Shown one piece after another: positions 19,279 to 28,978 of a DNA stretch of 64,000 nucleotides. The stretch lies in NCBI GenBank assembly GCA_028287235.1, contig JAQBQB010000008.1:122086-186085 (forward strand). The letters run 5' to 3'. Every line of letters begins with the position of its first letter. The stretch's first letter is position 1. Source of the stretch: Gemmatimonadota bacterium. Its GTDB lineage: Bacteria > Gemmatimonadota > Gemmatimonadetes > Gemmatimonadales > Gemmatimonadaceae. Made by a program: the position numbers and the translations under genes. The notes beneath the pieces were generated by a model, which saw only the letters and a program-made list of their open reading frames with translations, was not told where the DNA came from and searched no databases.

Positions 19279-20256
19279 ATGCCGCGCCAAGGGATTTACA
19301 AGGACGTCACCGAGACTCTCGGCAACACGCCGCTCATCCAGCTCAACAAGTTGTCGGCGGGGCTCGCGGCGCGCGTCGTCGTGAAGCACGAGGGATACAA
19401 TCCCTACAACTCCGTGAAAGACCGCATCGGCGCGTCGATGATCGACGACGCGATTCAGCGCGGCGCGCTGAAGCCGGGCATGGTCATCGTCGAGCCGACG
19501 AGCGGCAACACCGGTATCGGCCTCGCGTACGCCGCGGTCGCGCGCGGCTACCGCTGCATCTTCACGATGCCAGAGACGATGACGTTCGAGCGCCGCGCGA
19601 TGCTTCGCGCGCTCGGCTGCCGCGTCGTGCTCACGGAAGGCCCCAAGGGAATGAAAGGCGCCATCGCGCGCGCCGAAGAGATCTTCGCGCAGCTCGGCGA
19701 CAAGGCATGGATGCCGCGGCAGTTCGACAATCCGGCGAATCCGGCGATCCACTATCGCACCACCGGTCCGGAGATCTGGGCCGACACCGACGGGAAGGTC
19801 GACATCTTCGTGGCCGGCGTCGGCACGGGCGGTACGATCACCGGCGCGGGGCGATTCCTTCGTGAGAAGAATCCGAAGATTCACATCGCGGCCGTGGAGC
19901 CGGCGGAAAGCCCGGTGCTCTCGGGTGGAGAGCCTGCACCGCACAAACAGCAGGGCATCGGCGCGGGATTCATTCCGTCGCTGCTCGATACGAAGATCTA
20001 CAACGAAGTCGTTCGCGTAACGAACGACGACGCGATCACCACCACGCGACGCCTGGCGCGCGAGGAGGCGATCTTCGCCGGCATCTCGTCGGGCTCGATC
20101 ACCTGGGCGGCGCTGCAGATCGCGGCGCGGCCCGAGAATAAGGGAAAGCTCATCGTGTCGATCGTCTGCGACTTCGGCGAGCGGTACCTGTCGCACCCCG
20201 TCTACACCGAGCTGCCCGAGCCCGACGACGCGTGGATCGGCGTGTCTATCCAGTAA
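19279..20256 (+). CDS. cysK: Cysteine synthase (O-acetylserine sulfhydrylase)
   Basis: PLP enzyme making L-cysteine from O-acetylserine and sulfide in the cytoplasm; 325 aa, normal for CysK/CysM. The PLP Lys is Lys47 in NPYNSVKDRIG, the substrate loop is TSGNTG (74-79), and the phosphate-binding loop is GVGTGGTITG. ATG at 19,279 follows GGAG at good spacing. It is alone on its strand; its 3' end overlaps the convergent MFS gene by 11 bp. CysK and CysM cannot be separated with confidence from sequence alone. Confidence 0.93.
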   Translation: MPRQGIYKDVTETLGNTPLIQLNKLSAGLAARVVVKHEGYNPYNSVKDRIGASMIDDAIQRGALKPGMVIVEPTSGNTGIGLAYAAVARGYRCIFTMPETMTFERRAMLRALGCRVVLTEGPKGMKGAIARAEEIFAQLGDKAWMPRQFDNPANPAIHYRTTGPEIWADTDGKVDIFVAGVGTGGTITGAGRFLREKNPKIHIAAVEPAESPVLSGGEPAPHKQQGIGAGFIPSLLDTKIYNEVVRVTNDDAITTTRRLAREEAIFAGISSGSITWAALQIAARPENKGKLIVSIVCDFGERYLSHPVYTELPEPDDAWIGVSIQ

Positions 20257-21469
20257 CGGCAGTACCGGCGCGCGCGGAGAACCGCCGCGCGCCGCGCAGG
20301 TAGACCGCGGCGGAGAGGGCGAGCGCGCCGAGTCCAACGGCGCATACGCCCGTCCACTGCCAGCGGCCCCACGCCCAGACGCCGAGCGCGGAACCGAGCG
20401 ACCCGCCGGCGAAGTAGGTCACCATGTACACGGTGTTGAGCCGATTGTGCTCGGCGGCCGGCAGTTGGTAGATGCGCGTCTGGTTGGAGATGTTGACGAC
20501 CTGCATGCCCGCGTCGAGCACGATCACGCCGATCACGAGTCCGGCGATGGTGCTTCCCGCGAGCGCGAAGAGCACGAACGAGAGCAAGACGACGCCGAGT
20601 CCCACGCCGACCGTGCTGCGTGGTGTGCGCTTGTCGGCGAGCTTGCCGACCATGGGCGCGACCGACGCCCCGACGATGCCGATGAGGCCGAACGCGCCGG
20701 CGATCGCGCTGCCGTAGTGCAGCGGCGGAAGCTCGAGGCGAAAGGCGAGCGTGGTCCAGAATGCGCTGAACGCGACGAAGTTGAGCGCGCCGATCACGCC
20801 CGCGTCGCGTACCACGGGTTGCGTGCGCGCGATGGTGACGAGCGAGCGAAGCAGCATGCCGTACCTCATCGCGACTCGCGGCGGCTCGGCGGGCAGCATG
20901 CGCGACAGCGCGATCGCGAGGGCGACCATGAGCACGGCGGCGATGGCGAACATGGCGCGCCATCCGGCTACGGCGCCCACGGCGCCCGCGAGCACGCGCG
21001 CGGCAAGAATGCCGATCAACAGGCCGCCCATCACGCGCCCCACGACGCGGCCGCGCATCGACGCGTCCACGAGGCCGGCGGCGTACGGAACCACGACCTG
21101 CGGCACGACGGTGGTGACGCCGATCGCGAAGCTGGCGACGGTGAGCACCGTGATGTTCGGCGCGCCGGCCGCGACGGCGAGGGAGACCGACACCGCGATG
21201 AGCAGCATCACCATTAGCCGCCGCCGCTCGATCACGTCGCCGAGCGGAACGAAGAGCAGCAGGCCAACGGCGTAGCCAACCTGTGCGGTGGTGTTCACCA
21301 GGCCGACGCGCGAATCGGGCAGAGCGAACGTGCGGCCGATCTGCGGCAGCAGCGGTTGGTTGTAGTAGAGATTCGCCACGACCGCCCCGGCGGTAAACGA
21401 CAGCAAGCCGATGGGAAGGTCCGAGCCCGGGCGTTTCATTCGATCAAACTTATCGCTATCATCCGTCAT
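20246..21469 (-). CDS. MFS transporter (12 TM)
   Basis: A 407-aa major facilitator superfamily protein with about 12 hydrophobic helices. The cytoplasmic loop motif after TM2 is visible as PLGDVIERRRLMV. The N-terminal segment VVANLYYNQPLLPQIG resembles drug/sugar-proton antiporters of the DHA1 type; the substrate is unknown. I prefer ATG at 21,469 over a TTG at 21,490, which would overlap the start of the divergent quinone reductase. Its 3' end overlaps cysK by 11 bp in convergent orientation. Confidence 0.85.
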   Translation of the reverse strand: MTDDSDKFDRMKRPGSDLPIGLLSFTAGAVVANLYYNQPLLPQIGRTFALPDSRVGLVNTTAQVGYAVGLLLFVPLGDVIERRRLMVMLLIAVSVSLAVAAGAPNITVLTVASFAIGVTTVVPQVVVPYAAGLVDASMRGRVVGRVMGGLLIGILAARVLAGAVGAVAGWRAMFAIAAVLMVALAIALSRMLPAEPPRVAMRYGMLLRSLVTIARTQPVVRDAGVIGALNFVAFSAFWTTLAFRLELPPLHYGSAIAGAFGLIGIVGASVAPMVGKLADKRTPRSTVGVGLGVVLLSFVLFALAGSTIAGLVIGVIVLDAGMQVVNISNQTRIYQLPAAEHNRLNTVYMVTYFAGGSLGSALGVWAWGRWQWTGVCAVGLGALALSAAVYLRGARRFSARAGTAVTG

Positions 21470-21489
21470 TCGCGCACGCGACGGGTGCA

Positions 21490-22446
21490 ATGAGCGACAA
21501 GGCCCTTCCGCAGTTCCCCGCCGAAACGAGCGCCGACGGCGCCTTCGTTCGGCAGGAGTATTCGATCCGCGACCGCATCACGGCAGACGGCTCGTCCGGC
21601 TTTCCGGCGGAGGCGGGGCGGTATCATCTGTACGTGTCGCTCGCCTGCCCGTGGGCGCACCGCTCGATCATCGTTCGGACGCTGCTCGGCCTGGAAGACA
21701 CGATCTCCATGGGCGTGGTCGATCCCATTCGCGACGACCGCGGCTGGCGGTTCGCGCGGGGTGAGGGACACGACGCGGACGGCGTGTGCAACTTCGAGTT
21801 TCTCTCGGAGGCGTACCTGCGCACCGATCCATCGTTCACCGGACGTTACACGGTGCCGTGCATCTGGGACCGCGTGACGCAGCGGTTGGTGACGAATAAT
21901 TATCCCGACATCACCATCGATCTCGAAACGCAGTTCACGGCGTTGCACAAACCGGATGCGCCCGACCTCTACCCCGCGCATCTACGCGAGGCGATCGACG
22001 AAGTGAACGCGCTGGTCTATCGGGACGTGAACAACGGTGTGTACCGGGCAGGCTTCGCCACCGGCCAGGCCGCGTACGAGCGTGCGGTAGACCGGCTGTT
22101 CGCGCGACTCGTGTGGCTCGAGGATCGATTGGCGAACCAACGCTACCTCGTCGGCGATCAGCTTACCGAAGCGGACATCCGCCTCTTCACGACCCTCGTG
22201 CGCTTCGACGCGGTCTATTACGGCCACTTCAAATGCAACCTGCGCCGGTTGGTGGATTATCCCAACCTCTGGGGCTACGCGCGCGATCTGTTCCAGCGTC
22301 CGGGCTTCGGCGAGACGGTGAACTTCGATCACATCAAGCGCCACTATTACATGACGCACGACGCGATCAACCCCACGCGCATCGTGCCGAAGGGGCCCAT
22401 CGTCGACTGGAACATTCCGCATGACCGTGGAACCCACGCTCGGTAA
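21490..22446 (+). CDS. yqjG: Glutathionyl-hydroquinone reductase (YqjG/ECM4-type GST)
   Basis: A 318-aa xi-class glutathione transferase that reduces glutathionyl-hydroquinones in the cytoplasm. The catalytic Cys53 lies in the conserved LACPWAHR, and other class signatures are present: [34 protein letters not shown] and [13 protein letters not shown]. Length is usual. It overlaps the downstream GNAT gene by 26 bp, suggesting one operon. Its presence, along with a YgiC-like ligase downstream, raises the question whether this organism makes glutathione or another thiol. Confidence 0.9.
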   Translation: MSDKALPQFPAETSADGAFVRQEYSIRDRITADGSSGFPAEAGRYHLYVSLACPWAHRSIIVRTLLGLEDTISMGVVDPIRDDRGWRFARGEGHDADGVCNFEFLSEAYLRTDPSFTGRYTVPCIWDRVTQRLVTNNYPDITIDLETQFTALHKPDAPDLYPAHLREAIDEVNALVYRDVNNGVYRAGFATGQAAYERAVDRLFARLVWLEDRLANQRYLVGDQLTEADIRLFTTLVRFDAVYYGHFKCNLRRLVDYPNLWGYARDLFQRPGFGETVNFDHIKRHYYMTHDAINPTRIVPKGPIVDWNIPHDRGTHAR

Positions 22447-22960
22447 GCCGCACAAGCTGTTCACGATTCGCGACGCGCGCGACGACGAACGTCAGGCGAT
22501 CGCCGAGCTGACGTTGCGGGCGTACGCCGAGTACGCGGAGATCATGGAGCCCGGCGGGTGGGCCGGCCTGGAGCAGGCGATCCACCGCGCGCTCGTGTCG
22601 AGCGAGCCGGCCGAGCGGCTCGTGGCCGACGATGAGGGAACGCTCATTGGCAGTGTGATGCTCTATCCCGCGTCGGTCAATGCCTACGGCGACGCGACCG
22701 GCACGCTGGGCTGGCCGGAGGTTCGGCTGCTCGCGGTGCCCCCCGAGGCGCGCGGACGAGGGGTGGCGGGCGCGTTGATGCAAGCGTGTGTTCTCCGCGC
22801 GAAAGCGGCGGGCGCTACGGCGATTGGCATCCACACGTCGCGCAGCATGCAGGTTGCCATGGCGATGTACATGCGCATGGGCTTCGTTCGCGCGCCGGAG
22901 CACGACTTCCAGCCGCCGGGCGCGGAGACCGTGGAGGGTTACCGGCTGTCGCTGGTTTGA
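22421..22960 (+). CDS. GNAT family N-acetyltransferase
   Basis: A 179-aa acyltransferase. The acetyl-CoA pyrophosphate loop is visible in [20 protein letters not shown] (about residues 104-123), preceded by the core strand [10 protein letters not shown]; the C-terminal [13 protein letters not shown] is also typical. Substrate unknown. The start overlaps the previous gene by 26 bp, so coupling is probable; an internal start would also remove that overlap. Confidence 0.85.
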   Translation: MTVEPTLGKPHKLFTIRDARDDERQAIAELTLRAYAEYAEIMEPGGWAGLEQAIHRALVSSEPAERLVADDEGTLIGSVMLYPASVNAYGDATGTLGWPEVRLLAVPPEARGRGVAGALMQACVLRAKAAGATAIGIHTSRSMQVAMAMYMRMGFVRAPEHDFQPPGAETVEGYRLSLV

Positions 22961-22979
22961 GGGGGCTGTATGCTTCGGC

Positions 22980-23381
22980 ATGTCCTTCATCGCTCATAGA
23001 ACCGACATCCAGATGCGCTTCGGAGACACCGACGCGCTCGGCCACGTCAACAACGCCAGCTTCGCGTCATACGCCGAAGTCGCGCGCCTCGAGTTTCTCC
23101 GCCGGCTCGGCAAGTCCGTGACGTCGCTGATCCTCGCGAGCCTGTACGTCGATTTTCGCCGGCAGGTGGAGTTCGACGATCGCGTGTACATGGAGACCTG
23201 GGTCGAGCGGCTGGGCCGCAGCAGCGTGACGCTTGGGCAAACGGTGTTCGCCAACGACAAGCAGGCCGCCGAGATCCGATCGGTCGTGGTGCACTTCGAC
23301 TATGCGACGAGCACGTCGCAGGAGTTGACGGCCGAGATGCGGCAGGCCATGGAGCCGTTCGTGAAGGAGTCGAAGGCGTAG
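22980..23381 (+). CDS. Hot-dog fold acyl-CoA thioesterase (4HBT family)
   Basis: A 133-aa hydrolase of acyl-CoA thioesters. The family motif is TDALGHVNNASFASYAEVAR near residues 19-38, with the catalytic Asp in the GDTDALGH context. The start is ATG 22,980, 20 bp after the GNAT gene; an upstream continuation of the open frame is a shadow of that gene. Cytosolic, probably tetrameric as in the YbgC/FadM group. Acyl specificity is not evident. Confidence 0.88.
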   Translation: MSFIAHRTDIQMRFGDTDALGHVNNASFASYAEVARLEFLRRLGKSVTSLILASLYVDFRRQVEFDDRVYMETWVERLGRSSVTLGQTVFANDKQAAEIRSVVVHFDYATSTSQELTAEMRQAMEPFVKESKA

Positions 23382-23390
23382 GGCACCAGT

Positions 23391-23960
23391 GTGAGCGCGG
23401 ACGAGCGCGTCCCCACGATGTCGGCCGAAGCCGTGCGTCGCGTTCTCGTCATCGGCTCCGGCGGAGCGGGGAAGTCGAGGCTCGCCGCGCAGATCGCCGA
23501 GCGTCTATCGCTGCCGCTCGTCCGCCTCGATGCGCTGTACTGGCACGCCGGCTGGGTGCCGACGCCGAAAGAGGAGTGGAACGCGCTCGTGCGCGAGCTG
23601 TCGGCGGCCGACGCGTGGGTGATGGACGGCAACTACGGCGGCACGCTCCCGCTGCGGCTCGAGCGGTGCGACGCCGTGGTCTTTCTCGATCTGCCGCGGC
23701 TCGTTTGCATGTGGGGGCTCGTCAGCCGGTGGCTGCGGTATCGAGGACGCACGCGTCCCGACCTCGCCGCGGGGTGCCCGGAGCGCATGAGCTGGGAGTT
23801 CATCGTGTGGGTCTGGAGCTACCCGTCGCGGCGGCGCGGCGAGATCCTGGCGAAGCTCGGCGCGCTTCCGCCGAGCAAGCGCGTGACCGTGCTGACCTCT
23901 CGGCGCGCCGCGCGGCGGTTCGTCGACGGGCTCGGCCTGGGGTTGCGCGCCAGTCTGTAA
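23391..23960 (+). CDS. P-loop NTPase, adenylate kinase/FlaR-like
   Basis: A 189-aa protein with Walker A GSGGAGKS near residue 25, the downstream LVRLDALYWHAGWVPTP segment and AWVMDGNYGGTLPLRLERCD typical of the group sometimes labelled topology modulation protein (FlaR-like). It resembles adenylate or shikimate kinases in layout, but the substrate is not known. GTG start at 23,391, 10 bp after the thioesterase stop, so probably in the same operon. Confidence 0.82.
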   Translation: MSADERVPTMSAEAVRRVLVIGSGGAGKSRLAAQIAERLSLPLVRLDALYWHAGWVPTPKEEWNALVRELSAADAWVMDGNYGGTLPLRLERCDAVVFLDLPRLVCMWGLVSRWLRYRGRTRPDLAAGCPERMSWEFIVWVWSYPSRRRGEILAKLGALPPSKRVTVLTSRRAARRFVDGLGLGLRASL

Positions 23961-23993
23961 CTTCCCCTCCTACCCTTCGTATTGTCAGCAGAT

Positions 23994-24389
23994 ATGTCCA
24001 CCCAGAAATCTCACAAGAAACGACGGCGCCGTCGCTCCGCGGCAGTGCCGTTGACGATCGTGCCCGCGCTGGCCGCGCTCATGAGCGCCGCGGGCTGCAG
24101 CTCGAGCCGCGCGCTCGATCCCTGCGAGCCGAGCTCGTACGAGCAAGTGACGTGCGATTCCGCGGTAAGCCATCACGGCTATTGGTACGGCGGCACATGG
24201 TATCCGCACACCTACGCCTACCTGCCGATCTTCTACTACAACGGCTATCGCAGCTACCTCGGCGGCGGACGCATGCGCTCCGTCGCGCCCACCGTCTACG
24301 CGCCGCCGAGCGCGACGCCGTCGCGCCCGGCCGTGGTGCGCGGCGGGTTCGGCGGCATCGGTGAAGGACACGCCTCCGCCGGCAGCTGA
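23994..24389 (+). CDS. YgiB-like small lipoprotein (DUF1190 family), shortened
   Basis: A 131-aa envelope protein: basic N-terminus (KKRRRRR), hydrophobic segment, and Cys in MSAAGCSSS, a plausible lipobox. The middle has paired Cys (DPCEPSSYEQVTC) then a Tyr/Trp/His-rich region; the C-terminus ends VVRGGFGGIGEGHAS, which matches the VTRGGFG end of E. coli YgiB. It is followed 30 bp later by a YgiC-like synthetase, the same order as ygiBC. It is shorter than E. coli YgiB (about 220 aa). Function of this family is unknown. Confidence 0.7.
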   Translation: MSTQKSHKKRRRRRSAAVPLTIVPALAALMSAAGCSSSRALDPCEPSSYEQVTCDSAVSHHGYWYGGTWYPHTYAYLPIFYYNGYRSYLGGGRMRSVAPTVYAPPSATPSRPAVVRGGFGGIGEGHASAGS

Positions 24390-24418
24390 CCTCTACTCTC
24401 TCGGTCTTCCAAACTGAC

Positions 24419-25558
24419 ATGGAACGCATCCCAAGCGAGCCCCGCCCCAACTGGCAAGAGGCGGTGGAGTCCCGCGGTCTCAAGTGGCACACGGGCGCGA
24501 CGCCGTATTGGAGCGAGGACGCGTATTACCGGTTCACCACCGACGAGATCGACTCCGTCGAGCGGGCCACGAACGAGCTCCATCAGCGCTGCATCGAAGC
24601 GGTGCAACACGTCATCGACGAGGAGCGGTACGCGGAGCTCAAGATTCCCGAGCATGCGATTCCTCTCATCGAGCGAACGTGGAAGGAGGAGCCGCCGTCG
24701 ATCTATGGGCGTTTCGATCTCGCGTTCGACGGCAAGTCGCCGCCGGTGATGCTCGAGTACAATGCCGACACGCCCACGTCGCTGCTCGAAGCCTCGGTCA
24801 TTCAGTGGGATTGGCTCGAGGCGCTGCACAAGGGCGCGGACCAGTTCAACTCATTGCACGAACGTCTCGTCGCGACCTGGCGCGACATGATGCCCTACCT
24901 CGGCAAAGGTGGTCCGCTCGGGCCGCTCGTGCACTTCGCGTCGATGGACGACATCGAAGACGGCATGACGACGGCGTACCTCGCCGAGACCGCGATTCAG
25001 GCGGGCATTCGCGCGCAGCTCACGCCGGTGGGCGACATTGGCTGGGATCCCGACGCGAAGGAATTCGTGGACGTTTCCAACGTGCGCGTCGATACGCTCT
25101 TCAAGCTCTACCCGTGGGAATGGATCATCCACGAGCCGTTCGCGCAGTTCATCCCGAAGGCGAAGACGCAGTTCATCGAGCCCGCGTGGAAGATGATTCT
25201 GTCGAACAAGGGCATTCTCGCGATTCTCTGGGATCTCTTTCCCGGGCATCCGAATCTGCTGCCGGCGTACTTCGACGAGCCGCGCGGCATGTTCGAGTAC
25301 GCGAAGAAGCCGCTGCTCTCACGTGAAGGCGCGAACGTGACGATCCATACGATGAAGGAGCATCTCGAGTCGACCGGCGAATACGGCGCGGAGGGCTACG
25401 TCTTCCAGCAGCTCGCGCCGATCCCGACCTTCGACGGCAAGCGGTCGGTGATCGGCAGCTGGATCATTGGGCAGGAGGCAGCGGGGATGGGAATTCGCGA
25501 GGACGACAGCTGGGTGACGGGGAATACGTCGCGTTTCGTGCCGCACTTGATCCGCTAG
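24419..25558 (+). CDS. Glutathionylspermidine synthase-like ATP-grasp ligase (YgiC type)
   Basis: A 379-aa ATP-dependent ligase resembling the synthetase half of bifunctional Gss. Signatures include SIYGRFDLAFDG, VMLEYNADTPTSLLEAS and, near the C-terminus, the ATP-binding run GYVFQQLAPIPTF with SVIGSWIIGQ. It lacks the amidase domain. Reported YgiC does not make glutathionylspermidine as efficiently as Gss; the true substrate may be another peptide-amine pair. Paired with the YgiB-like lipoprotein 30 bp upstream. Confidence 0.88.
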   Translation: MERIPSEPRPNWQEAVESRGLKWHTGATPYWSEDAYYRFTTDEIDSVERATNELHQRCIEAVQHVIDEERYAELKIPEHAIPLIERTWKEEPPSIYGRFDLAFDGKSPPVMLEYNADTPTSLLEASVIQWDWLEALHKGADQFNSLHERLVATWRDMMPYLGKGGPLGPLVHFASMDDIEDGMTTAYLAETAIQAGIRAQLTPVGDIGWDPDAKEFVDVSNVRVDTLFKLYPWEWIIHEPFAQFIPKAKTQFIEPAWKMILSNKGILAILWDLFPGHPNLLPAYFDEPRGMFEYAKKPLLSREGANVTIHTMKEHLESTGEYGAEGYVFQQLAPIPTFDGKRSVIGSWIIGQEAAGMGIREDDSWVTGNTSRFVPHLIR

Positions 25559-25580
25559 AAATCCCCGTCACCGGCGCCGC

Positions 25581-28500
25581 CTAAAACACCACCGGCGCCT
25601 TGTTCGCCACGATCGGCTCGAGCCCCAACCGCTTCGCTTCCACGTTGAACGCGGGGAGATCCGCGTTGAGCGCCTTCATCAACCGATCCGTCTGCACTTT
25701 CAGCTCGCCGTTCAGATCGGTGAAGATCGGATAGGCGCTGGCAATCGGCTTGGCGTCGGCTGACGACACCACACCCAGCAGCGAGGCGATGCGGTTGTTG
25801 ATCTTGATCGGGAAGTTGAGCGGATCCTGCCCGCTCTGATTCCGAACCTGATAGATCTCTTCCTCCACGGCGCTCAGATCCTTGTCGAGCTTGTCGCCGG
25901 CCGCCTTGAGCTGCGGATCCTGCGACTTCGTCAGCCGGTCGGTCAACTGGCGCTTCACGTCGCGAATCTGGACGACGGCATTGTTCGCCTCGCTCACCTT
26001 GTCGCGGAGCTGAATCGCCAGCGCGAACTGCGCCTGCAGATCGGCGTCGGTCGCTTCGTGCCACGGGTTCCGCTTCACCACCAACGGCTGCGAGACCGTC
26101 TTGCCATCGGCCGTGAGACGCACCGTGTACTTGCCCGGCGGCGCCTGCGGTCCGGTCGTCGAGCCGCCCCAGAGAATCATGTTCGGGAAGCTCGCGGCCG
26201 GCGCGTAGCGCGTGTCCCACGTGAACGAGCTGAGGCCCGCCACCTTGGGTGGAGTCGTGGCGCCGAGCCCGCCGCGGCCGCGACCACCACCGCCGCCGCC
26301 TGCCGAGGCGGTGTCGGTGCCCGGGTAGGTCCGAACGACCTGACCCTTCGCGTCGAGAATGTCGAGCCGCACGTTTTGTGCGGGCTGCTTGAGCAAATAC
26401 TGAAGCACCGCGGGCGACGCGGAACGGTAGACCGTGGACGGCTTGAACAACACCGGATCCGTACCGGCCGCCATGGTCGCGGCGTACTGCCGCAGCGGCT
26501 CGATGTTGTCGAGGATGTAGAAGCCGCGCCCGTGCGACGAGACGGCGAGGTCGTGATCGGTGACGATCAGGTCCCAGAGTGGAATGTCGGGCAGGTTGAG
26601 CGACAGCGATTCCCAGTGGTCGCCGTCGTCGTACGAGACGTAAGCGCCGTGCTGCGCGGCGGCGTAGAGCAGGCCTTTGCGCGTGGGGTCTTCACGCACG
26701 GCATGCACGAAGTCGTCGCCGCGAATGCCGGTGACGATCTTCGTCCACGTCTTGCCCATGTCGTGGGTGCGATAGATGTACGGCGCCTTGTCCTCGAGCA
26801 GGAAGCGCTTCACCGCGACGTACGCCGTCGCCGAGTCGAACGCGCCCGCGTCGATGATGCTGACGCGGCCGAAGTCGGGCATGTCCTTGGGCGTGACGTT
26901 GCTCCACGACTTGCCGCCGTCCTTCGTGACGCTCACGATGCCGTCGTCGGAGCCGGTCCAGATGACGCTCGTCGTGCGCTTCGATGGCGCGATGGCGAAG
27001 AGCACCGCGTACACCTCGGGGCCGTTCATGTCGCGCGTGATCGGACCGCCCGACGGTCCCATCGTCTTGGGATCGTGGCGCGTGAGATCGGGGCTGATGC
27101 GCTCCCAGCTGTCGCCGCCGTTCGTCGTCTTCCAGAGATGCTGCGAGCCTGCATAGAGCGACTTCTTGTCGACCGGCGAGAAGACGATGGGGTACGTCCA
27201 CTGCCAGCGCTCCTTGATCACCGCCGACTCTTCGCCGGAGAACATGCGCGGATACGGGCTCACTTCGCGCACTTCGCCGGTGCGGCGGTTGAGCTTCGTG
27301 AGGAAGCCGCCGCCGTTCGCGTTGGTGCCCGAGTAGAACACGTCGGGGTCGCGCGGGTCGGGAGCGATGTAGCCGTCTTCCGAGCCGCCGGGGCTGTAGG
27401 TCGCCGGCGCACCGCCGCGTCCACCACCACCACCGCCGCCGCGCCCGAAGGCCGGTGCCGCGCTCGGCACGCACAGTTCGCTCGCGTCCTGCTGCGAGCC
27501 GCAGACGTCGTACGGCAGCCGCGGCGTCGCGACGACGTGATAGAACTGTCCCGTGGGATATTCGCGCGAGCTCCAGGTGCGTGCGTCAGCGGACGCATTG
27601 TACGTCACCGCGCCGCCGCCGTCGCTCGCGTGCAGCACGTGATCGGTGTTGTCGGGGTCGATCCACAGGTCGTGCGAGTCGCCACCGGCGAACTGCCCCT
27701 GCGCGAAGGTCTTGCCGCCGTCGAGCGAGCGGAACGTGCCGACGTTGCCGATGTAGACCAGGTCCTTGTTCTTCGGATCGGCGAAAACGTGCGTGTAGTA
27801 GAACGCGCGCTGCCGGAAGCGACGCTCGTTGTTGACCAGGCTCCAGGTGGCGCCCGCATCCTCGGAGCGGAAGAGCCCACCGTTCTCGTTCTCGACCAGC
27901 GCGAACACGCGGTTCGGGTCGGCGGCCGACACGGCGACGCCGATCTTGCCGTCGATCCCTTCGGGCAGGCCCTTGGTGTGCGAGATGTCCGTCCAGGTCT
28001 CGCCGCCGTCGGTCGACTTGTACAGGGCGCTCCCCGGGCCGCCGCTCGACATACCCCACTCCTTGCGGTACGCCTCCCACAGGGCGGCGTACATCACGTT
28101 GGGATTCGTCTTGTCGATCGAGATGTCGATGCCGCCCGTCGCGGCGTTCTTGTACAGCACCTTGCGCCAAGTCTTGCCGCCGTCGGTGCTCTTGAAGATG
28201 CCGCGCTCGTCGCTGTCGGCGCCGTACTTGCCGAAATCGGCGACGAACACGATGTTCGCGTTCGTGGGGTGGATGCGAATGCGAGAGATGGCATCAGAGT
28301 TCTCGAATCCCACGTGCGTCCAGGTCTTGCCGGCGTCGCTCGACTTGTAGACGCCGTCGCCCGGCTGGATGTTGCCGCGGATGCACGACTCGCCCATGCC
28401 GATGAAGAGCACGTTCGGGTCGGATTCCGACACGGCTACCGCGCCCACCGACGAGCTCTTGAGCTGGCCGTCGGTGATCGGCGCCCAGTGGTCGCCGCCG

Positions 28501-28760
28501 TCCGTCGTCTTCCACAGCCCGCCGCCCGTGGCGCCGAAGTAGCCGACCTTCGGCTGGCCCTTCACGCCGCTGATGGCGATCGACCGGCCGCCGCGATCCG
28601 GGCCGACGCTGCGCCAGCGGAACGACTTCATGATCGTGGAGTCGGGAAGCGCGGCGCGCTCGGGACGGGGCGCGGCTCCGCGACCGAGCGTGAACGCGCC
28701 TCCGACACCGGCGAGCGCGACGGACAGCGATATGCCTACACGGACGAGCGAACGGGACAT
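25581..28760 (-). CDS. Secreted BNR/VPS10-like beta-propeller protein, copy 1
   Basis: A 1,059-aa exported protein. ATG at 28,760 has AGGAG nine bases upstream and opens a signal peptide (VRVGISLSVALAGVGGAF). Asp-box/BNR repeats with the S-x-D-x-G-x-T-W pattern recur (SSDAGKTWTHVG, STDGGKTWRK, STDGGETWTD, SEDAGATWS), indicating two sortilin-like ten-bladed propellers over about residues 40-740. A Gly-rich stretch (GRGGGGGGGRGGA) lies near residue 450. The C-terminal ~150 residues are helical and charged. Commonly annotated as a glycosyl hydrolase, but no catalytic residues are obvious. A paralogue is at 49,857. Confidence 0.85.
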   Translation of the reverse strand: MSRSLVRVGISLSVALAGVGGAFTLGRGAAPRPERAALPDSTIMKSFRWRSVGPDRGGRSIAISGVKGQPKVGYFGATGGGLWKTTDGGDHWAPITDGQLKSSSVGAVAVSESDPNVLFIGMGESCIRGNIQPGDGVYKSSDAGKTWTHVGFENSDAISRIRIHPTNANIVFVADFGKYGADSDERGIFKSTDGGKTWRKVLYKNAATGGIDISIDKTNPNVMYAALWEAYRKEWGMSSGGPGSALYKSTDGGETWTDISHTKGLPEGIDGKIGVAVSAADPNRVFALVENENGGLFRSEDAGATWSLVNNERRFRQRAFYYTHVFADPKNKDLVYIGNVGTFRSLDGGKTFAQGQFAGGDSHDLWIDPDNTDHVLHASDGGGAVTYNASADARTWSSREYPTGQFYHVVATPRLPYDVCGSQQDASELCVPSAAPAFGRGGGGGGGRGGAPATYSPGGSEDGYIAPDPRDPDVFYSGTNANGGGFLTKLNRRTGEVREVSPYPRMFSGEESAVIKERWQWTYPIVFSPVDKKSLYAGSQHLWKTTNGGDSWERISPDLTRHDPKTMGPSGGPITRDMNGPEVYAVLFAIAPSKRTTSVIWTGSDDGIVSVTKDGGKSWSNVTPKDMPDFGRVSIIDAGAFDSATAYVAVKRFLLEDKAPYIYRTHDMGKTWTKIVTGIRGDDFVHAVREDPTRKGLLYAAAQHGAYVSYDDGDHWESLSLNLPDIPLWDLIVTDHDLAVSSHGRGFYILDNIEPLRQYAATMAAGTDPVLFKPSTVYRSASPAVLQYLLKQPAQNVRLDILDAKGQVVRTYPGTDTASAGGGGGGRGRGGLGATTPPKVAGLSSFTWDTRYAPAASFPNMILWGGSTTGPQAPPGKYTVRLTADGKTVSQPLVVKRNPWHEATDADLQAQFALAIQLRDKVSEANNAVVQIRDVKRQLTDRLTKSQDPQLKAAGDKLDKDLSAVEEEIYQVRNQSGQDPLNFPIKINNRIASLLGVVSSADAKPIASAYPIFTDLNGELKVQTDRLMKALNADLPAFNVEAKRLGLEPIVANKAPVVF

Positions 28761-28796
28761 GGGAAGGGTCTCCTGGAGTGACGAACACGACGCATG

Positions 28797-28889
28797 GTCA
28801 TCCTGAGGGAGCAACGCGGCCGAAGGATCCGGTGCGCGAGGAGAGTTCCTCCGTCATGCAACGGGATCCGTCGCTCCGCTCAGAATGAC
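28797..28889. repeat. Family 1 palindromic repeat, copy R2
   Basis: GTCATCCTGAGGGAGCAACG and a complementary right arm GGATCCGTCGCTCCGCTCAG ending AATGAC face each other across about 40 bases. It begins 37 bp upstream of the propeller gene's ATG at 28,760, so it would overlap that gene's promoter. Confidence 0.85.
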
Positions 28890-28978
28890 GAAACGGTAGG
28901 CCCCATCGGCCAACCCTGCAACCTGCGGACACGACAAATCTCCCCCGCGGAACGAGGGAGACTACAGTCGAACCAACC

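Noticed and set aside
26058..28781. Long plus-strand open frame opposite the BNR propeller gene
   Set aside because: Composition (Arg, Ala, Val, His) is that of an antisense shadow, and the opposite strand has clear Asp-box repeats and a signal peptide.
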